From Akkermansia muciniphila (GTDB taxonomy: Bacteria; Verrucomicrobiota; Verrucomicrobiia; Verrucomicrobiales; Akkermansiaceae): a stretch of 64,000 nt of DNA. A model generated the notes under the pieces. That model saw only the letters and a list, made by a program, of their open reading frames with translations. It was not told where the DNA came from and did no database searches. Within the stretch, counting starts at the first letter, position 1, and each line of letters opens with the position of its first letter. The position numbers were made by a program, and so were the translations under genes. The stretch lies in the NCBI GenBank assembly GCA_945888515.1, contig CAMDAD010000003.1, forward strand, positions 124,001 to 188,000, in the 5' to 3' direction. Of this stretch, positions 28,530-38,177 are shown one piece after another.

Positions 28530-30466
28530 TGCGTTTGCGATTCCTTCTATTCCTCACTCTGACCAGTTTCTTTTCCTGTGCGGCGGAATCCCCTGGGAAA
28601 GCAGCGATCGCTTTTGCCGAGGGTCTGCGTGATGGTATGGAAAAAGAAAAGCTCATGACTCTGTGCGCTCTGAATCCTGATACCGGCGATCGCAAAAAAG
28701 ATATCATCACCGAGAACTGGAAGACGAACGAGAAACGCATGCTGCCGCTCGCGTTTCAAGTGGTCGAAGAAAAAATTGTTGGTGAGAATGCTGCCGTCGT
28801 GCTCAGTCAGCTTGATGAAAATAAAGGTGGATCCTCCCACGTGCTTTCGCTCGCCATTGTGAAGCGCGATCGGGAGTGGCTCGCGGCTCCGGTGCTTTCA
28901 TCGTTTCAGAACAGTATAATCACGTATGATCCCACCACGCTATCGCAGCGCCAAGAGCTAGAGCACTGGATGTTGGCACGAGAAATTTTCCTGCGCGAGG
29001 AAATGCAAACCAATGCCGCGCAAAAATTACAGGAAAAAATGCGTCTGAGCATTGCGCCGGAGACACTCAAACACATCGCTCCTCGAGACCTGTTAGAGGG
29101 ACTCATCTCCGCCATACGCGAGCGCAACCAAGCTGCCGCCCTCGCTCGGCTCGGAGGATTTTCCTCTGACTCCATACCGCAATGGGATGCCATCGTGCGA
29201 CGCATTTCCACCGCCTTCCGCAGCGATGACTTACAACAATGGCCGTGGAAACTCATCGCCAGCAATCAAGCACTGCTAGCCATCGGCGCACCACTCGATC
29301 TCGGCGATGAAAAATCCATCGATATACTCGCCCTCCATCCCGAGTCCCTGAGCGAGGAGCCCGATTTTTTTTCCTTTTCCATCCAATATGATGAAGAAGG
29401 CCGTGCACGCGTCGTGATACCCGATGTCTTTTTGCAGCGCAATCTCTCCGAAGACGAAATGGGCGAAATCATGGACAGCGAGGACCCAGATCAACTCGCC
29501 ATGTATGACTCGATCTACAAACAGTCATTGCGCAGCTGGGCGGACGTGGATCTAACGAATGCCAAAGCCGTGGCGCATACGATTGAAAAAAGTTTACAGA
29601 ACAACGACTTCGCTACCTTCTGGGGCGCGGGCGCGGCCCCTGCTACAAAGGCAGAGCTATTGGAAATGCCGGGCATGGTCGGCCTGTGGCAAAAACTACA
29701 GGGCTCCGCCACCGGCTCCAGTCTCTTCGGTCGCGTGGGATTTCTTGAAGAAGAAAACCATGCATTGCTCGTGCTGCAATCCTACGCGCCTCGCAATACG
29801 GATGCGATCCAGCTCCAGCAAATCTGGTTGGTCCGAAAAAACAAGAAGTGGGTATTGCTGGCGGATGCGCCAGACGCGCCGCCCGCCGCACTGATACAAT
29901 GGTGGGACGACAACAAAAAAGCGTGGTCGGCGAATCTGGCCGACGCTCTCGTCGCCAATGCCGTGCGCATCGGTGGGCTGGCACAGGAGCAACCCAATGC
30001 CGCCGAGGTGCGCAAGGTATTCACTGGATGGTTGCAAGCCGTGCAGGAAAAAAGTTTGACCAAAGTAATCCCGTTTTGTGCCGCTTTCCAAGATGAGCGA
30101 TCGATCAATGCAATGATGCGAGCGCTGTCAGGTGAGCTGATGTATGGAACCGGCCGCTACGAGGTGTTGGATGTCACTGTAAATGGCCGCTGGGCCGCTG
30201 TGAGTGCGAAGTATCTCTCCGATAAAAGTAAGTCCACTCCCCAGTACCCACTCTATGTATTTGTCGTCACAGAAAAAGGCCCTCGCCTGCTCCCGCAGGT
30301 GGAGCTTAAGCTGGCTCTCAGCAACAACCGCAGCCGGAATTACCTAAACAATCTCGCATTTACCGAACTCAAAAAATACCTGCCCGATGCCGCTGTGAAT
30401 GAATTGCAAAAACTCTATGAAAAACACGAGTCACTCGTAAATCAACAATCACTCATCAAACCGTAA
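28529..30466 (+). CDS. Exported hypothetical protein
   Basis: 645 residues with an N-terminal signal (MRLRFLLFLTLTSFFSCAAE) that may be a lipoprotein signal with Cys17. Overlaps the M42 gene by 1 bp. No catalytic motif seen. The body shows several modules of similar type with Trp-containing ends (for example ERNQAAALARLGGF and KSLQNNDFATFWGAGAA), suggesting repeated NTF2-like or DUF4878-like folds, but I cannot establish this. Probable periplasmic or outer-membrane lipoprotein. Confidence 0.6.
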   Translation: MRLRFLLFLTLTSFFSCAAESPGKAAIAFAEGLRDGMEKEKLMTLCALNPDTGDRKKDIITENWKTNEKRMLPLAFQVVEEKIVGENAAVVLSQLDENKGGSSHVLSLAIVKRDREWLAAPVLSSFQNSIITYDPTTLSQRQELEHWMLAREIFLREEMQTNAAQKLQEKMRLSIAPETLKHIAPRDLLEGLISAIRERNQAAALARLGGFSSDSIPQWDAIVRRISTAFRSDDLQQWPWKLIASNQALLAIGAPLDLGDEKSIDILALHPESLSEEPDFFSFSIQYDEEGRARVVIPDVFLQRNLSEDEMGEIMDSEDPDQLAMYDSIYKQSLRSWADVDLTNAKAVAHTIEKSLQNNDFATFWGAGAAPATKAELLEMPGMVGLWQKLQGSATGSSLFGRVGFLEEENHALLVLQSYAPRNTDAIQLQQIWLVRKNKKWVLLADAPDAPPAALIQWWDDNKKAWSANLADALVANAVRIGGLAQEQPNAAEVRKVFTGWLQAVQEKSLTKVIPFCAAFQDERSINAMMRALSGELMYGTGRYEVLDVTVNGRWAAVSAKYLSDKSKSTPQYPLYVFVVTEKGPRLLPQVELKLALSNNRSRNYLNNLAFTELKKYLPDAAVNELQKLYEKHESLVNQQSLIKP

Positions 30467-30502
30467 CCGGCCTACTTCAGATTTTTTTTACGATTCATTT
30501 TC

Positions 30503-31825
30503 ATGTTGCGCTGGATCTATCAATTGTATCGGTGGACTACCGCAGCAAAATTCTGGTTCGCGCGACGCATCCTACCTGCTGGTTGGGGCATAGGCATCGC
30601 ATCGGTGATCGCCGCGACGATGCTCATGGGCAGTCCGATCACGCCTCTCTATCAGATGTTCGCGCTACTTTTCGGTCTACATGCCGTGGCACTGGTATGG
30701 GTGTGGTCACGCCGTGCTCGGCTCCACGCAGTGCGCGACTTACCTACTCACGCGGCTGTCGGGCAATGCCTGCGCTACTCCGTCACCATTCATAATCAAG
30801 CTGCTTCCCTGCGGCACTGGAGCCTACAGGAAACCCCTGCCGATCCTCGCCCCTCCTGGCAAACCTTTTTCCATTCGCGCGAACCAGGTGAGGCGTTACG
30901 CAATCGTTTCGACCGCTTTTTCGCCTTCAATCGATGGCAATGGTTGTTAGAAAAAGGCACCTTGTTTGCTGGTGGAGATAGCGGCAACGCGCCACTCTGC
31001 GAACGAGGTTCCAGTTGCCGTGTCACGATCACACTCACGCCACGGAAGCGTGGCTGCATCGTATTGGATGACATGCGCGTCCTGTTGCCGGATCCGTTTC
31101 GCTTTTTCCAACGAGCACGCAAGGTGTTCGCCGAAGAAGTACATCTCCCCGTGCTCCCACGCCGCTACCGCCTACCGCTCCTTCATTTGCCAGGCTCCTC
31201 GCAATACCATGCCGGCGATGATGTGGCATCTCGCCAAAAAGGCAGTAGCGGTGAATTCACATCGCTGCGCGAATACCGCATCGGCGACCCGCCACGCATG
31301 ATTCACTGGAAATCCTGGGCCAAAATGGGTCGACCGATTGTCAAAGAAGTAGAAGACGTGGTTTTTCCCCGCTACGCCCTTGTACTCGATACCTTCGCCG
31401 CTGGATCGGAAACGGAATTTGAGGAAGCTGTATCGGTAGCTGCCTCTTTCGTGGCCGAGATCGACACCGAGGAAGTGATGCTCGATCTGATGTTTCTCGG
31501 TGATCGAGAGCACGTCATCACCGCAGGTCGCGGTCTCGCGGATTCGATGAAATTGTTAGAAGCGCTCGCAGCTGTCGACGTATCACCGACGGAAAATTTC
31601 GAGAGGCTCAGTCGCCTCATGGCAAGGCACACATCCGATCTCAGTGCCTGCATCTGCATTTTCACTGGATGGTCGGAATCGCGCGCCGCCTTTCTGCGCG
31701 CGCTGGACGCGGTTGGTCTCACCACTGTAGCGATGGCCATTGTCACCGATGCCAATCCCCTACCCGGACGAATCCATTCCTTGCGCCCATCACACGTGCA
31801 GGAAGACCTGATGCGCTGGCGGTAG
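30503..31825 (+). CDS. DUF58 protein
   Basis: 440 residues. Two N-terminal membrane helices (about 25-60; GIGIASVIAATMLMGSPITP and FALLFGLHAVALVWVW) precede a beta-rich part and the DUF58 core with FTSLREYRIGDPPRMIHWKSWAKMG and the VWA-like fold. DUF58 genes normally follow a MoxR ATPase, but none is adjacent here. Likely has a role in envelope assembly or metalloenzyme maturation. Third gene of the plus-strand group (37 bp gap). Confidence 0.85.
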   Translation: MLRWIYQLYRWTTAAKFWFARRILPAGWGIGIASVIAATMLMGSPITPLYQMFALLFGLHAVALVWVWSRRARLHAVRDLPTHAAVGQCLRYSVTIHNQAASLRHWSLQETPADPRPSWQTFFHSREPGEALRNRFDRFFAFNRWQWLLEKGTLFAGGDSGNAPLCERGSSCRVTITLTPRKRGCIVLDDMRVLLPDPFRFFQRARKVFAEEVHLPVLPRRYRLPLLHLPGSSQYHAGDDVASRQKGSSGEFTSLREYRIGDPPRMIHWKSWAKMGRPIVKEVEDVVFPRYALVLDTFAAGSETEFEEAVSVAASFVAEIDTEEVMLDLMFLGDREHVITAGRGLADSMKLLEALAAVDVSPTENFERLSRLMARHTSDLSACICIFTGWSESRAAFLRALDAVGLTTVAMAIVTDANPLPGRIHSLRPSHVQEDLMRWR

Positions 31826-31998
31826 CTCCGACTCCTAAAGAACGAACTTTTTCTGTTCAGTCCAACCTTGCGATGCGCAGATGCGGCTCACCGCTCAGAC
31901 ACCGTAGCGATGTCTCAGTCGCTACCGGAAAAATACGACGTCAAAATCATAACAATCGTAAATTTACCCACACTCAGCGTGCTGACAAAACAATCTTC
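31826..31998. other. Convergent intergenic stretch
   Basis: Between the DUF58 gene and a minus-strand gene. No strong hairpin seen. Confidence 0.3.
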
Positions 31999-32271
31999 TC
32001 ACAAGCGATCCAGATCGTTTCCCGTATCCGGCTCTTCATCCCAGGGCAACGCCTCTAGCATTTTTTTGTAGAGTGTTTCATCGAAGCCGCGACTCTGCCG
32101 TAGCATTTCATCCAGTTCTTCGCCGAGGCAGTCAGCAATCTCCTCCCGCGATTGCTCATCGCTCTGCCCCAGCATTCGCAGCCGATCATACGTCGTCTTG
32201 ACATAGGGTGTCTGCGGCGATCGCAGTTGCTCGTCCACCGCTTGCAGCAGACCCTTGAGAATATCTGACAT
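31999..32271 (-). CDS. Small hypothetical protein
   Basis: 90 residues, acidic and helical (SREEIADCLGEELDEMLRQS). The downstream partner of the 166-residue gene (27 bp gap); no family recognised. The ending EEPDTGNDLDRL is acidic. Cytosolic. Confidence 0.65.
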   Translation of the reverse strand: MSDILKGLLQAVDEQLRSPQTPYVKTTYDRLRMLGQSDEQSREEIADCLGEELDEMLRQSRGFDETLYKKMLEALPWDEEPDTGNDLDRL

Positions 32272-32298
32272 GAAAATTGTTGCGCGGCATCATCGCGC

Positions 32299-32799
32299 TC
32301 AAGCGAGCGCGAGCTGCGGATTGTTCGCAAGACGCTGGCTCAAATTTTCCCAGCCACCGTCCTGTTGCATGTTAAAAACGTGAAGATACAGCGCGACGAT
32401 TTTCGGCTCGTTGTCCTGCAAAAGTTTTTCAATGCCGACATCCAGTCGGGTTTCGTCCAGCGCCTTGGGCAGGTCGCCGTGAATGGAGCCTTTGCCATCG
32501 TGCAATATGCCCAAGGCATCACAGAAGGTGCCAAGCATCGCCTGATGCCCCGCCATGAACCAGGCTTGGAGCAAGTGCTCGCCCAGCGTATCGGAAGCCC
32601 GCAGTTGCAAAGTTTGCAGAATCCACTTGTACTGATCCGCCATCGATTTCTTCGCAACGAAGACAGGACGAAGTTTACGGGCGTTGGCCAATGTGGCGAC
32701 ACAGTGTTTGTAAACATTTTTGTCGTTCGAGCGGAACCAGTCCAGCATTTGGGTTACGATCGAGGAGTCAATGGCTTTATAAATTTCGTGAGGCTTCAT
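32299..32799 (-). CDS. Hypothetical cytosolic protein
   Basis: 166 residues, mainly helical (MKPHEIYKAIDSSIVTQMLD). No motif recognised; the repeated Leu/Trp pattern suggests an alpha-helical bundle. Forms a two-gene unit with the 90-residue gene downstream, both preceding the UGP gene on the minus strand but separated from it by 94 bp. Confidence 0.65.
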   Translation of the reverse strand: MKPHEIYKAIDSSIVTQMLDWFRSNDKNVYKHCVATLANARKLRPVFVAKKSMADQYKWILQTLQLRASDTLGEHLLQAWFMAGHQAMLGTFCDALGILHDGKGSIHGDLPKALDETRLDVGIEKLLQDNEPKIVALYLHVFNMQQDGGWENLSQRLANNPQLALA

Positions 32800-32892
32800 A
32801 AATAGGTTTGCTGAGGTGTTTTTGGCAAAATTTCAGGATTATGCAAGCGGCAAGATGACGGAATACTCCGGCAGGCGCTGGCGGCAGAAATG

Positions 32893-34290
32893 CTAGGACA
32901 AGCGCAGGGTGGTGTTGCGGTATACGCCAGCGTGCACTTCGCAAGGGTTGGACGTCGTATTTTCGATCGCGACCTTGCCCTCCACTACCACGCCCTCGGC
33001 AAAACGCACGGGGCCTTTGATTTCCAGACGATCACAGCCGATGAGGGAAGGCATGCCAATGCCCTCAATAGCGTCCACCAATTTGTAGCCATCATCCATC
33101 ACCACATCGGGCGGCACACCATTACGTTCGGCGCGCAGCATCACGCGGCCGTCCTGGCCGATCTCGTAGGCATCGGATCGCAGGCTGAAAAGGTCCGCGC
33201 TGGTCTTGACCGGCGCGAATCGACTGCGCGGCACCTCGATGGCCGCCGCTCCCGCGAAGCACTCGATCGCGGCACCCATTGCGACTTCGAGTTGGATCAC
33301 CAGTGTGGAGTTTTTATCGCGCGGATCCACCGTCTTGCGATTCACGATCATAGGCAGCGGCAAGACGCCATCGCACTGCGCCAACAAATCGCGCAGCGCA
33401 TCGAGACGCAGCCAGAGATTATTCGTGTTAAAATACTGATGTTTTTCGATGTTTTGAAATTCCTCCAAATCGGCTACAGGACACTGCGCCACTTCGCGCA
33501 GCAGGAGTTGCCCATCCGCCTTGCGCACCGCGAGGTGGCCGCCCTTGCGATCGGCGCTGGTGCGTCGCGTCACTTCCATCAGAAACGGCGCGCCGCTCTG
33601 GGCGAAATACTCTAACAGGGCCGGCTCCATTACCGCGCCCAGATTGTCAGAGTTCGAGACAAAGGCATACTTCACCCCTGCGGCGAGCAGGCGCTCCAGC
33701 CAGCCACTGCCCACCAGTGCCGGATACAAATCTCCGTGACCAGGCGGGCACCATTCCAGCTCCGGGTCCTGCGGCCAAGAAACGGGAGCCAGCGTGGCAG
33801 CATCCAGCTTCGGCACCTGATTCTGCATCAGCTCCACTTCCGACGCATCCGCAAAACCCTGCGCGCGATAGCGCTGCAGGTGTGTCAGAGTGTCATCGCT
33901 GGTGTTGAAGCTATTCATCAGCAGCAAGCGCACCTTTTCCCCACTGACCTCGCGTAGGTGCTGGATTTGGCTCACCATGATGTCGAGAAAGTTCGCGCCA
34001 TCTCGCACGGCAAGAAGGCTCTTCGCCGCTTGCAAACCCATGCTGGTGCCGAGCCCGCCATTGAGTTTGATCACCACCACTTGGCCCAACAGAGAAGGCG
34101 CGGGCTCAGCGGCCGTCGCGGAAATCCGCCCCCAATCCGGCAATCCCTGCGTTGGAGCGATCGCGGCCTCTTCGATCAGGCCAGACTCCTGCCGCACCAG
34201 CGCGCCGAAGTTCCGACGAAACGCTTCGATCGCAGCATGCGATACCGCCGCCGCCTTCATTTTTGCTTCCACAGGAGAAAAATCACTCAT
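32893..34290 (-). CDS. UTP-glucose-1-phosphate uridylyltransferase (UGP2-like)
   Basis: 465 residues, the eukaryotic-type family. Nucleotide-binding loop KLNGGLGTSMG followed by KSLLAV, and the conserved HGDLYPAL (with preceding PPGHG), FVSNSDNLGA and AQCPVADLEEFQNIEKHQYF regions are intact. It makes UDP-glucose from UTP and glucose-1-phosphate for polysaccharide and sugar-nucleotide synthesis. Cytosolic. MalQ elsewhere in the window produces the same glucose pool indirectly. Confidence 0.92.
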   Translation of the reverse strand: MSDFSPVEAKMKAAAVSHAAIEAFRRNFGALVRQESGLIEEAAIAPTQGLPDWGRISATAAEPAPSLLGQVVVIKLNGGLGTSMGLQAAKSLLAVRDGANFLDIMVSQIQHLREVSGEKVRLLLMNSFNTSDDTLTHLQRYRAQGFADASEVELMQNQVPKLDAATLAPVSWPQDPELEWCPPGHGDLYPALVGSGWLERLLAAGVKYAFVSNSDNLGAVMEPALLEYFAQSGAPFLMEVTRRTSADRKGGHLAVRKADGQLLLREVAQCPVADLEEFQNIEKHQYFNTNNLWLRLDALRDLLAQCDGVLPLPMIVNRKTVDPRDKNSTLVIQLEVAMGAAIECFAGAAAIEVPRSRFAPVKTSADLFSLRSDAYEIGQDGRVMLRAERNGVPPDVVMDDGYKLVDAIEGIGMPSLIGCDRLEIKGPVRFAEGVVVEGKVAIENTTSNPCEVHAGVYRNTTLRLS

Positions 34291-34343
34291 GACGGCGCCA
34301 CGCTAGCAGCATCCCTCGGCAAATGCCAATTGAATTGAAAAAA

Positions 34344-35177
34344 TCAGGGCACCCCATCCTCCAGCGTTTTCTGAAACCAATCGCGCAGCACCTTTCTCTC
34401 CGGCAAATCGCGCAACACCCAGGCATCGGTATGATGATCGAATGGCAGCGCGAGAAAGGTATGATTTCCGTCTGGATCAACAGCCTCAAGATATGCCTTC
34501 GTGGCATCGATGCTCCTTTCCTGACTGATGAACTGCGGACGATTGCCCAAGCGTTTCAGCCGGACAAGCGCAGACGCCCGGTCACTCTCCGGGTATCCCC
34601 ATGACCTCACGCCGTCATAGTGACTGTGACAAACAAAGCCACGCCACAGTGCTGCGATTTCATCATTGTGCAGGCCGATGTAATGGCAAGCGATGGCACC
34701 GCGGGAAAAGCCCGCAAGATAGACCTTCGACGCATCTCCCCCGAACTCCTCGCAGGTGCGTTTGACGGTGTCCTGACAATACCCGACCGTCGCAGGCACA
34801 TCGCCCCACCACTGCGTGGCATTTCTTTGATTCTTCCCATCGACAAAAGGCAGGCAGAGCCAAATGACACCCTTGCCCCCGGAAATGCCATAGCCGAGAT
34901 GACATCCCTCGACCGTGCCCGGGTAATCTTTCCACTGATTGCCCGCATACTCCACCATCACAGGATACTTTTTCCCCTTCACCCAATCGGTGGGCAAATA
35001 CAGAATATGATGCACCTCCGTGTCTTGATAGTTCGGATGATACTGCCTCACCCGCTTGCCCGCGGCAGGCGCATCATGCGTCACCCCCGGCATCACCAAA
35101 TCCGCAGGCACCTCCGCCGCCCACAACCCCGCAGACCATCCTAAGGCAAGCATCATGCTCATGACTCGTTTCATCAT
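34344..35177 (-). CDS. Exported alpha/beta hydrolase
   Basis: 277 residues from ATG 35177 (a second ATG is adjacent); the frame opens 20 codons further out but lacks the signal peptide, which reads MKRVMSMMLALGWSAGLWAA. Serine nucleophile in the elbow GFSRGA (LAGFSRGAIACHYIGLHN) and a catalytic His near the C terminus (FDHHTDAWVLRDLPER). Similar to exported esterase/peptidase-like hydrolases without a specific assignment. Substrate unknown, likely a polysaccharide ester. Confidence 0.75.
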   Translation of the reverse strand: MMKRVMSMMLALGWSAGLWAAEVPADLVMPGVTHDAPAAGKRVRQYHPNYQDTEVHHILYLPTDWVKGKKYPVMVEYAGNQWKDYPGTVEGCHLGYGISGGKGVIWLCLPFVDGKNQRNATQWWGDVPATVGYCQDTVKRTCEEFGGDASKVYLAGFSRGAIACHYIGLHNDEIAALWRGFVCHSHYDGVRSWGYPESDRASALVRLKRLGNRPQFISQERSIDATKAYLEAVDPDGNHTFLALPFDHHTDAWVLRDLPERKVLRDWFQKTLEDGVP

Positions 35178-35262
35178 CCTTTGACTATAGCAGGAATCAA
35201 CTCCTGCACCACTGCAAAAGGCGGCCATCGCAACCATCAGGCATCGCTTGATCGCTCACTTG

Positions 35263-35679
35263 CTAACCCATTTGTTTATGAAACACGTGAGCGAGTAGAA
35301 AAGTGATCGCAGCGAAAGCCACGAAAAAGACCGTCAATCCCCACAGGGCGAAATGACTGCGGTACTCGGCCAGCGCCGGTTTTCCGTGCGGGTAGAGGAT
35401 CTCGATGGTTTCGCCCACCACAAAGGGAGCGGGGTAACTGGCGATCGAGGATGTAACCTTGTACTTTTTGCCCGATTCATCTTTGAAGGAAAATACCGGT
35501 CGGAACAAGGGCTTAAACCCATCAGAAACCTTGATGAGCTTGGTGACTTTCGCATGACCACGAACTGACGTAGTGAGATGACGAAGCGTGCGATAGCCAC
35601 AGATCGCCGCCAACAGCCCACATACGAATGTCACGCCTTGTAAAATCAGGATAATCGTGATTGGTGCTGGCGAACTCAT
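35263..35679 (-). CDS. DUF3592 membrane protein
   Basis: 138 residues with two transmembrane helices, at about 8-28 and 105-130, and a beta domain between them (PVFSFKDESGKKYKVTSSIA, then FVVGETIEILYPHGKPALAE). This is the DUF3592 layout. Function unknown. Stands alone between the hydrolase and the TSUP gene, both on the same strand. Confidence 0.75.
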   Translation of the reverse strand: MSSPAPITIILILQGVTFVCGLLAAICGYRTLRHLTTSVRGHAKVTKLIKVSDGFKPLFRPVFSFKDESGKKYKVTSSIASYPAPFVVGETIEILYPHGKPALAEYRSHFALWGLTVFFVAFAAITFLLAHVFHKQMG

Positions 35680-35765
35680 TGTGTGCGATGATCTAACAAA
35701 TAATATGGATTACCTTCAGGAAACAAATTTGTAAAAAGTAACAGACTAAACATCACATTCCCTCC

Positions 35766-36560
35766 TCACCGCTGCCCCCACGCATCCCACAGCAGTTTGA
35801 TCGTCATCCCAAACACCACGGTGAGAAACACCGGGCGGATGAGGGTGGAGCCGCGGTGGATGACGAGACCGGAGCCGATGCGTGCGCCGAACAATTGGCC
35901 GCCTATCATCGCCAGCGCCGCTGTGAATTGTACCTGCCCGGCGAAAAGAAAAAACCCGAGCGCGCCGAGGTTGCTCGCGAGATTCACCGCCTTGGTGTAG
36001 CCGGTCGCGTCGCGCAGCTCCATACCTAACAAAGCAACCAGCACGAGCATCCAAAACGAACCGCAGCCGGGCCCGAAAAAACCATCGTAGGCCCCGAGTA
36101 TCACGCCGAACACCAATGCAAAGGCCAGATGCTCCATACGTCTGATACCCGCCTTCAGACCGAATGTGCGATTCATCGCCGTATAGATCGCCACCGCGCC
36201 TAACAACCACGGAATAAGCAAGCGCAGCAGATCTTTCGAAACCATCGTCACCGCCCAGGCCCCCATCGCACTGGCCAGAAAGGAAGCCAGCACCGCCCAG
36301 CCCAGCGCGGGCGTCTGCATCAGCCCGGCTTTGTAAAATCGCCACACCGCCAGTGAAGTGCCACAGGCGGATTGCAGTTTGTTCGTTCCCAGTGCCACAT
36401 GCGCGGGCACACCCACGGCCAACAGCGCCGGCAAGGTGATCAAGCCGCCGCCTCCCGCGATCGAGTCGATCAAGCCTCCCGCGAATCCCGCGAAAAACAA
36501 CAAGGCATAGGAAAGCTCGGACACCACCGCCACGGTGCCAAGCGCACTCGTGTATGACAA
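35766..36560 (-). CDS. TSUP/TauE-SafE family membrane permease
   Basis: 264 residues with about eight hydrophobic helices. Opens with FAGFAGGLIDSIAGGGGLIT, the family signature, and carries a second half FGVILGAYDGFFGPGCGSFW and LGMELRDATGYTKAVNLASN repeating the pattern. Family members move sulfite, sulfonates or other organic anions out of the cell. Here the partner is not clear; nothing sulfur-related is adjacent except the sulfatase 6 kb downstream. Confidence 0.9.
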   Translation of the reverse strand: MSYTSALGTVAVVSELSYALLFFAGFAGGLIDSIAGGGGLITLPALLAVGVPAHVALGTNKLQSACGTSLAVWRFYKAGLMQTPALGWAVLASFLASAMGAWAVTMVSKDLLRLLIPWLLGAVAIYTAMNRTFGLKAGIRRMEHLAFALVFGVILGAYDGFFGPGCGSFWMLVLVALLGMELRDATGYTKAVNLASNLGALGFFLFAGQVQFTAALAMIGGQLFGARIGSGLVIHRGSTLIRPVFLTVVFGMTIKLLWDAWGQR

Positions 36561-36708
36561 GCAGGAATCCTCCTATCGCTTCGCTGCGGAAATGTCTGAT
36601 TCCCCCTTTCATTACAAGCATCGCACCGCATTCCCTCGCGCCGACAGAAGCCTAACACCAGTCACCGCCTCGGTTTCAGGCTTGCCGTGATAGCAGGGCA
36701 GCAGTACA

Positions 36709-38031
36709 GTGCCGCGCGTGACATCTACCCCTTATGGAATCGGACTCGCAGGCTGCGGAACTGTGGGCACTGGCGTGATCCGAGCGCTGCAACGCAATGG
36801 CGCTCTGATCCGACAACGCAGCGGCACGGATATGGATCTGGAGGTCGTGCGCATCCTCGTGCGCGATCTCAGCAAATCTCGCCATGAAACGGTCTCGCCC
36901 GACTTGCTCACCACGGACTGGCAATCGATGGTCGATGACCCTGCGGTGCACATCGTCGTGGAGCTCATCGGCGGCACCGGCCTGGCCTATGATATCGTCG
37001 CCCGCGCGCTCACCCTGGGAAAACCTGTGGTCACGGGCAATAAAGCACTACTTGCCGAGCGTGGACCAGAACTTTTCGCTCTGTCGAAACAACACAACAC
37101 GCCCATCCATTTTGAGGCCGCAGTTGCTGGCGGGATTCCCATCATCAAAACGGTGCAGGAGGCATTCATCGGCAATCGCATCAAGACGATGTGCGGTATC
37201 ATCAACGGCACCAGCAATTACATTTTACAACGCATGGCAGAGGCGCAGCTCGACTTCGCCACCGCTCTACAGGAGGCCCAGGCACTGGGTTATGCCGAGT
37301 CCGATCCCACGCTCGACGTCAATGGCTGGGACGCAGCGCACAAGGCGATTCTGTTAGCCACGCTAGCCTACGGTTTTCCCATTTCACCGCGCGACATGCA
37401 CGTTGTAGGCATCGAGCAAGTTAAACCAATCGACATCGATTTCGCCAAGCAGCTCGGCTACGTTGTGAAGCTCTTGGCCGTGATCCGCGAGCACGATGAT
37501 GACGCGATCGAACTGCGCTTACAGCCCTCCTTTGTCAGCAAGAGCCACATTTTGGCTTCTGTCAACGGCGTGTTCAATGCCGTGGCAGTGCACGGTGACG
37601 GAGTCGGCGAATCATTGTTCTACGGTCGCGGCGCAGGTGAGGCCCCCACCGCTTCCGCTGTTGTGGCGGACCTGGTAGAAGCCGCGCGCTCACTCGCCCA
37701 TGAACTCCCGCACCGCGGCTTCCTGCCCTGGGGCACAGTGGGCCGATTGCGTTCGATCGAGGAAACGAGCACGGCGTATTATGTGCGTTTCGATGTCACC
37801 GATCGCCCAGGCGTGGTGGCCGAAATCGCCACCGTACTCGCGCAACATCGCATCGGCATCAGCGGCACGCACTCCCCCGTGAACCCAGAAAATCCCGATG
37901 CCGCTTTTGTCGATATGGTCTTCCTGTTGCACAGTTGCCCCTTCGGACTTCTCCAACGAGCCCTTGAGGAAATCGCCCGTCTCGACTGCGTTAATTCCGC
38001 CCCCGTCGTTTTCCGAATCGAACAGATCTGA
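36709..38031 (+). CDS. hom: Homoserine dehydrogenase
   Basis: 440 residues from GTG 36709 (GTG 36718 is also possible). Monofunctional form: NAD-binding GLAGCGTVGTGV, the catalytic region GNKALLAERGPEL, GGIPIIKTVQEAF and NGTSNYIL, then a C-terminal ACT domain (about 350-435; VRFDVTDRPGVVAEIATVLA) for feedback control by threonine. It makes homoserine from aspartate semialdehyde for Thr, Met and Ile synthesis. Not preceded by an aspartokinase. Confidence 0.95.
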   Translation: MPRVTSTPYGIGLAGCGTVGTGVIRALQRNGALIRQRSGTDMDLEVVRILVRDLSKSRHETVSPDLLTTDWQSMVDDPAVHIVVELIGGTGLAYDIVARALTLGKPVVTGNKALLAERGPELFALSKQHNTPIHFEAAVAGGIPIIKTVQEAFIGNRIKTMCGIINGTSNYILQRMAEAQLDFATALQEAQALGYAESDPTLDVNGWDAAHKAILLATLAYGFPISPRDMHVVGIEQVKPIDIDFAKQLGYVVKLLAVIREHDDDAIELRLQPSFVSKSHILASVNGVFNAVAVHGDGVGESLFYGRGAGEAPTASAVVADLVEAARSLAHELPHRGFLPWGTVGRLRSIEETSTAYYVRFDVTDRPGVVAEIATVLAQHRIGISGTHSPVNPENPDAAFVDMVFLLHSCPFGLLQRALEEIARLDCVNSAPVVFRIEQI

Positions 38032-38151
38032 ACAGAATCTCCGCAATCTTCCCAGAGGATACCGACAGACCGGATCAATTCTCTCTCCCATACTCATTCA
38101 CAAAAGGACGTGATGCGTGTCATTTTATGATGATTTATTACTTGCCGATTT

Positions 38152-38169
38152 TATAAGAATATTCTTATA
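38152..38169. promoter_or_regulatory. Perfect 18-bp palindrome at the LacI-type gene start
   Basis: TATAAGAATATTCTTATA is perfectly symmetrical and ends 8 bp before the GTG start of the LacI-family regulator. LacI-family operators are centred symmetric sites, so this is probably its autoregulatory operator; it would also overlap the -10 or ribosome region. A match in the promoters of a target gene would show the regulon. Confidence 0.7.
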
Positions 38170-38177
38170 TCGTCAGC

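Noticed and set aside
35746-36621. 291-codon minus-strand frame overlapping the TSUP permease
   Set aside because: Gly/Arg-rich shadow in a different frame; the permease frame has all membrane helices.
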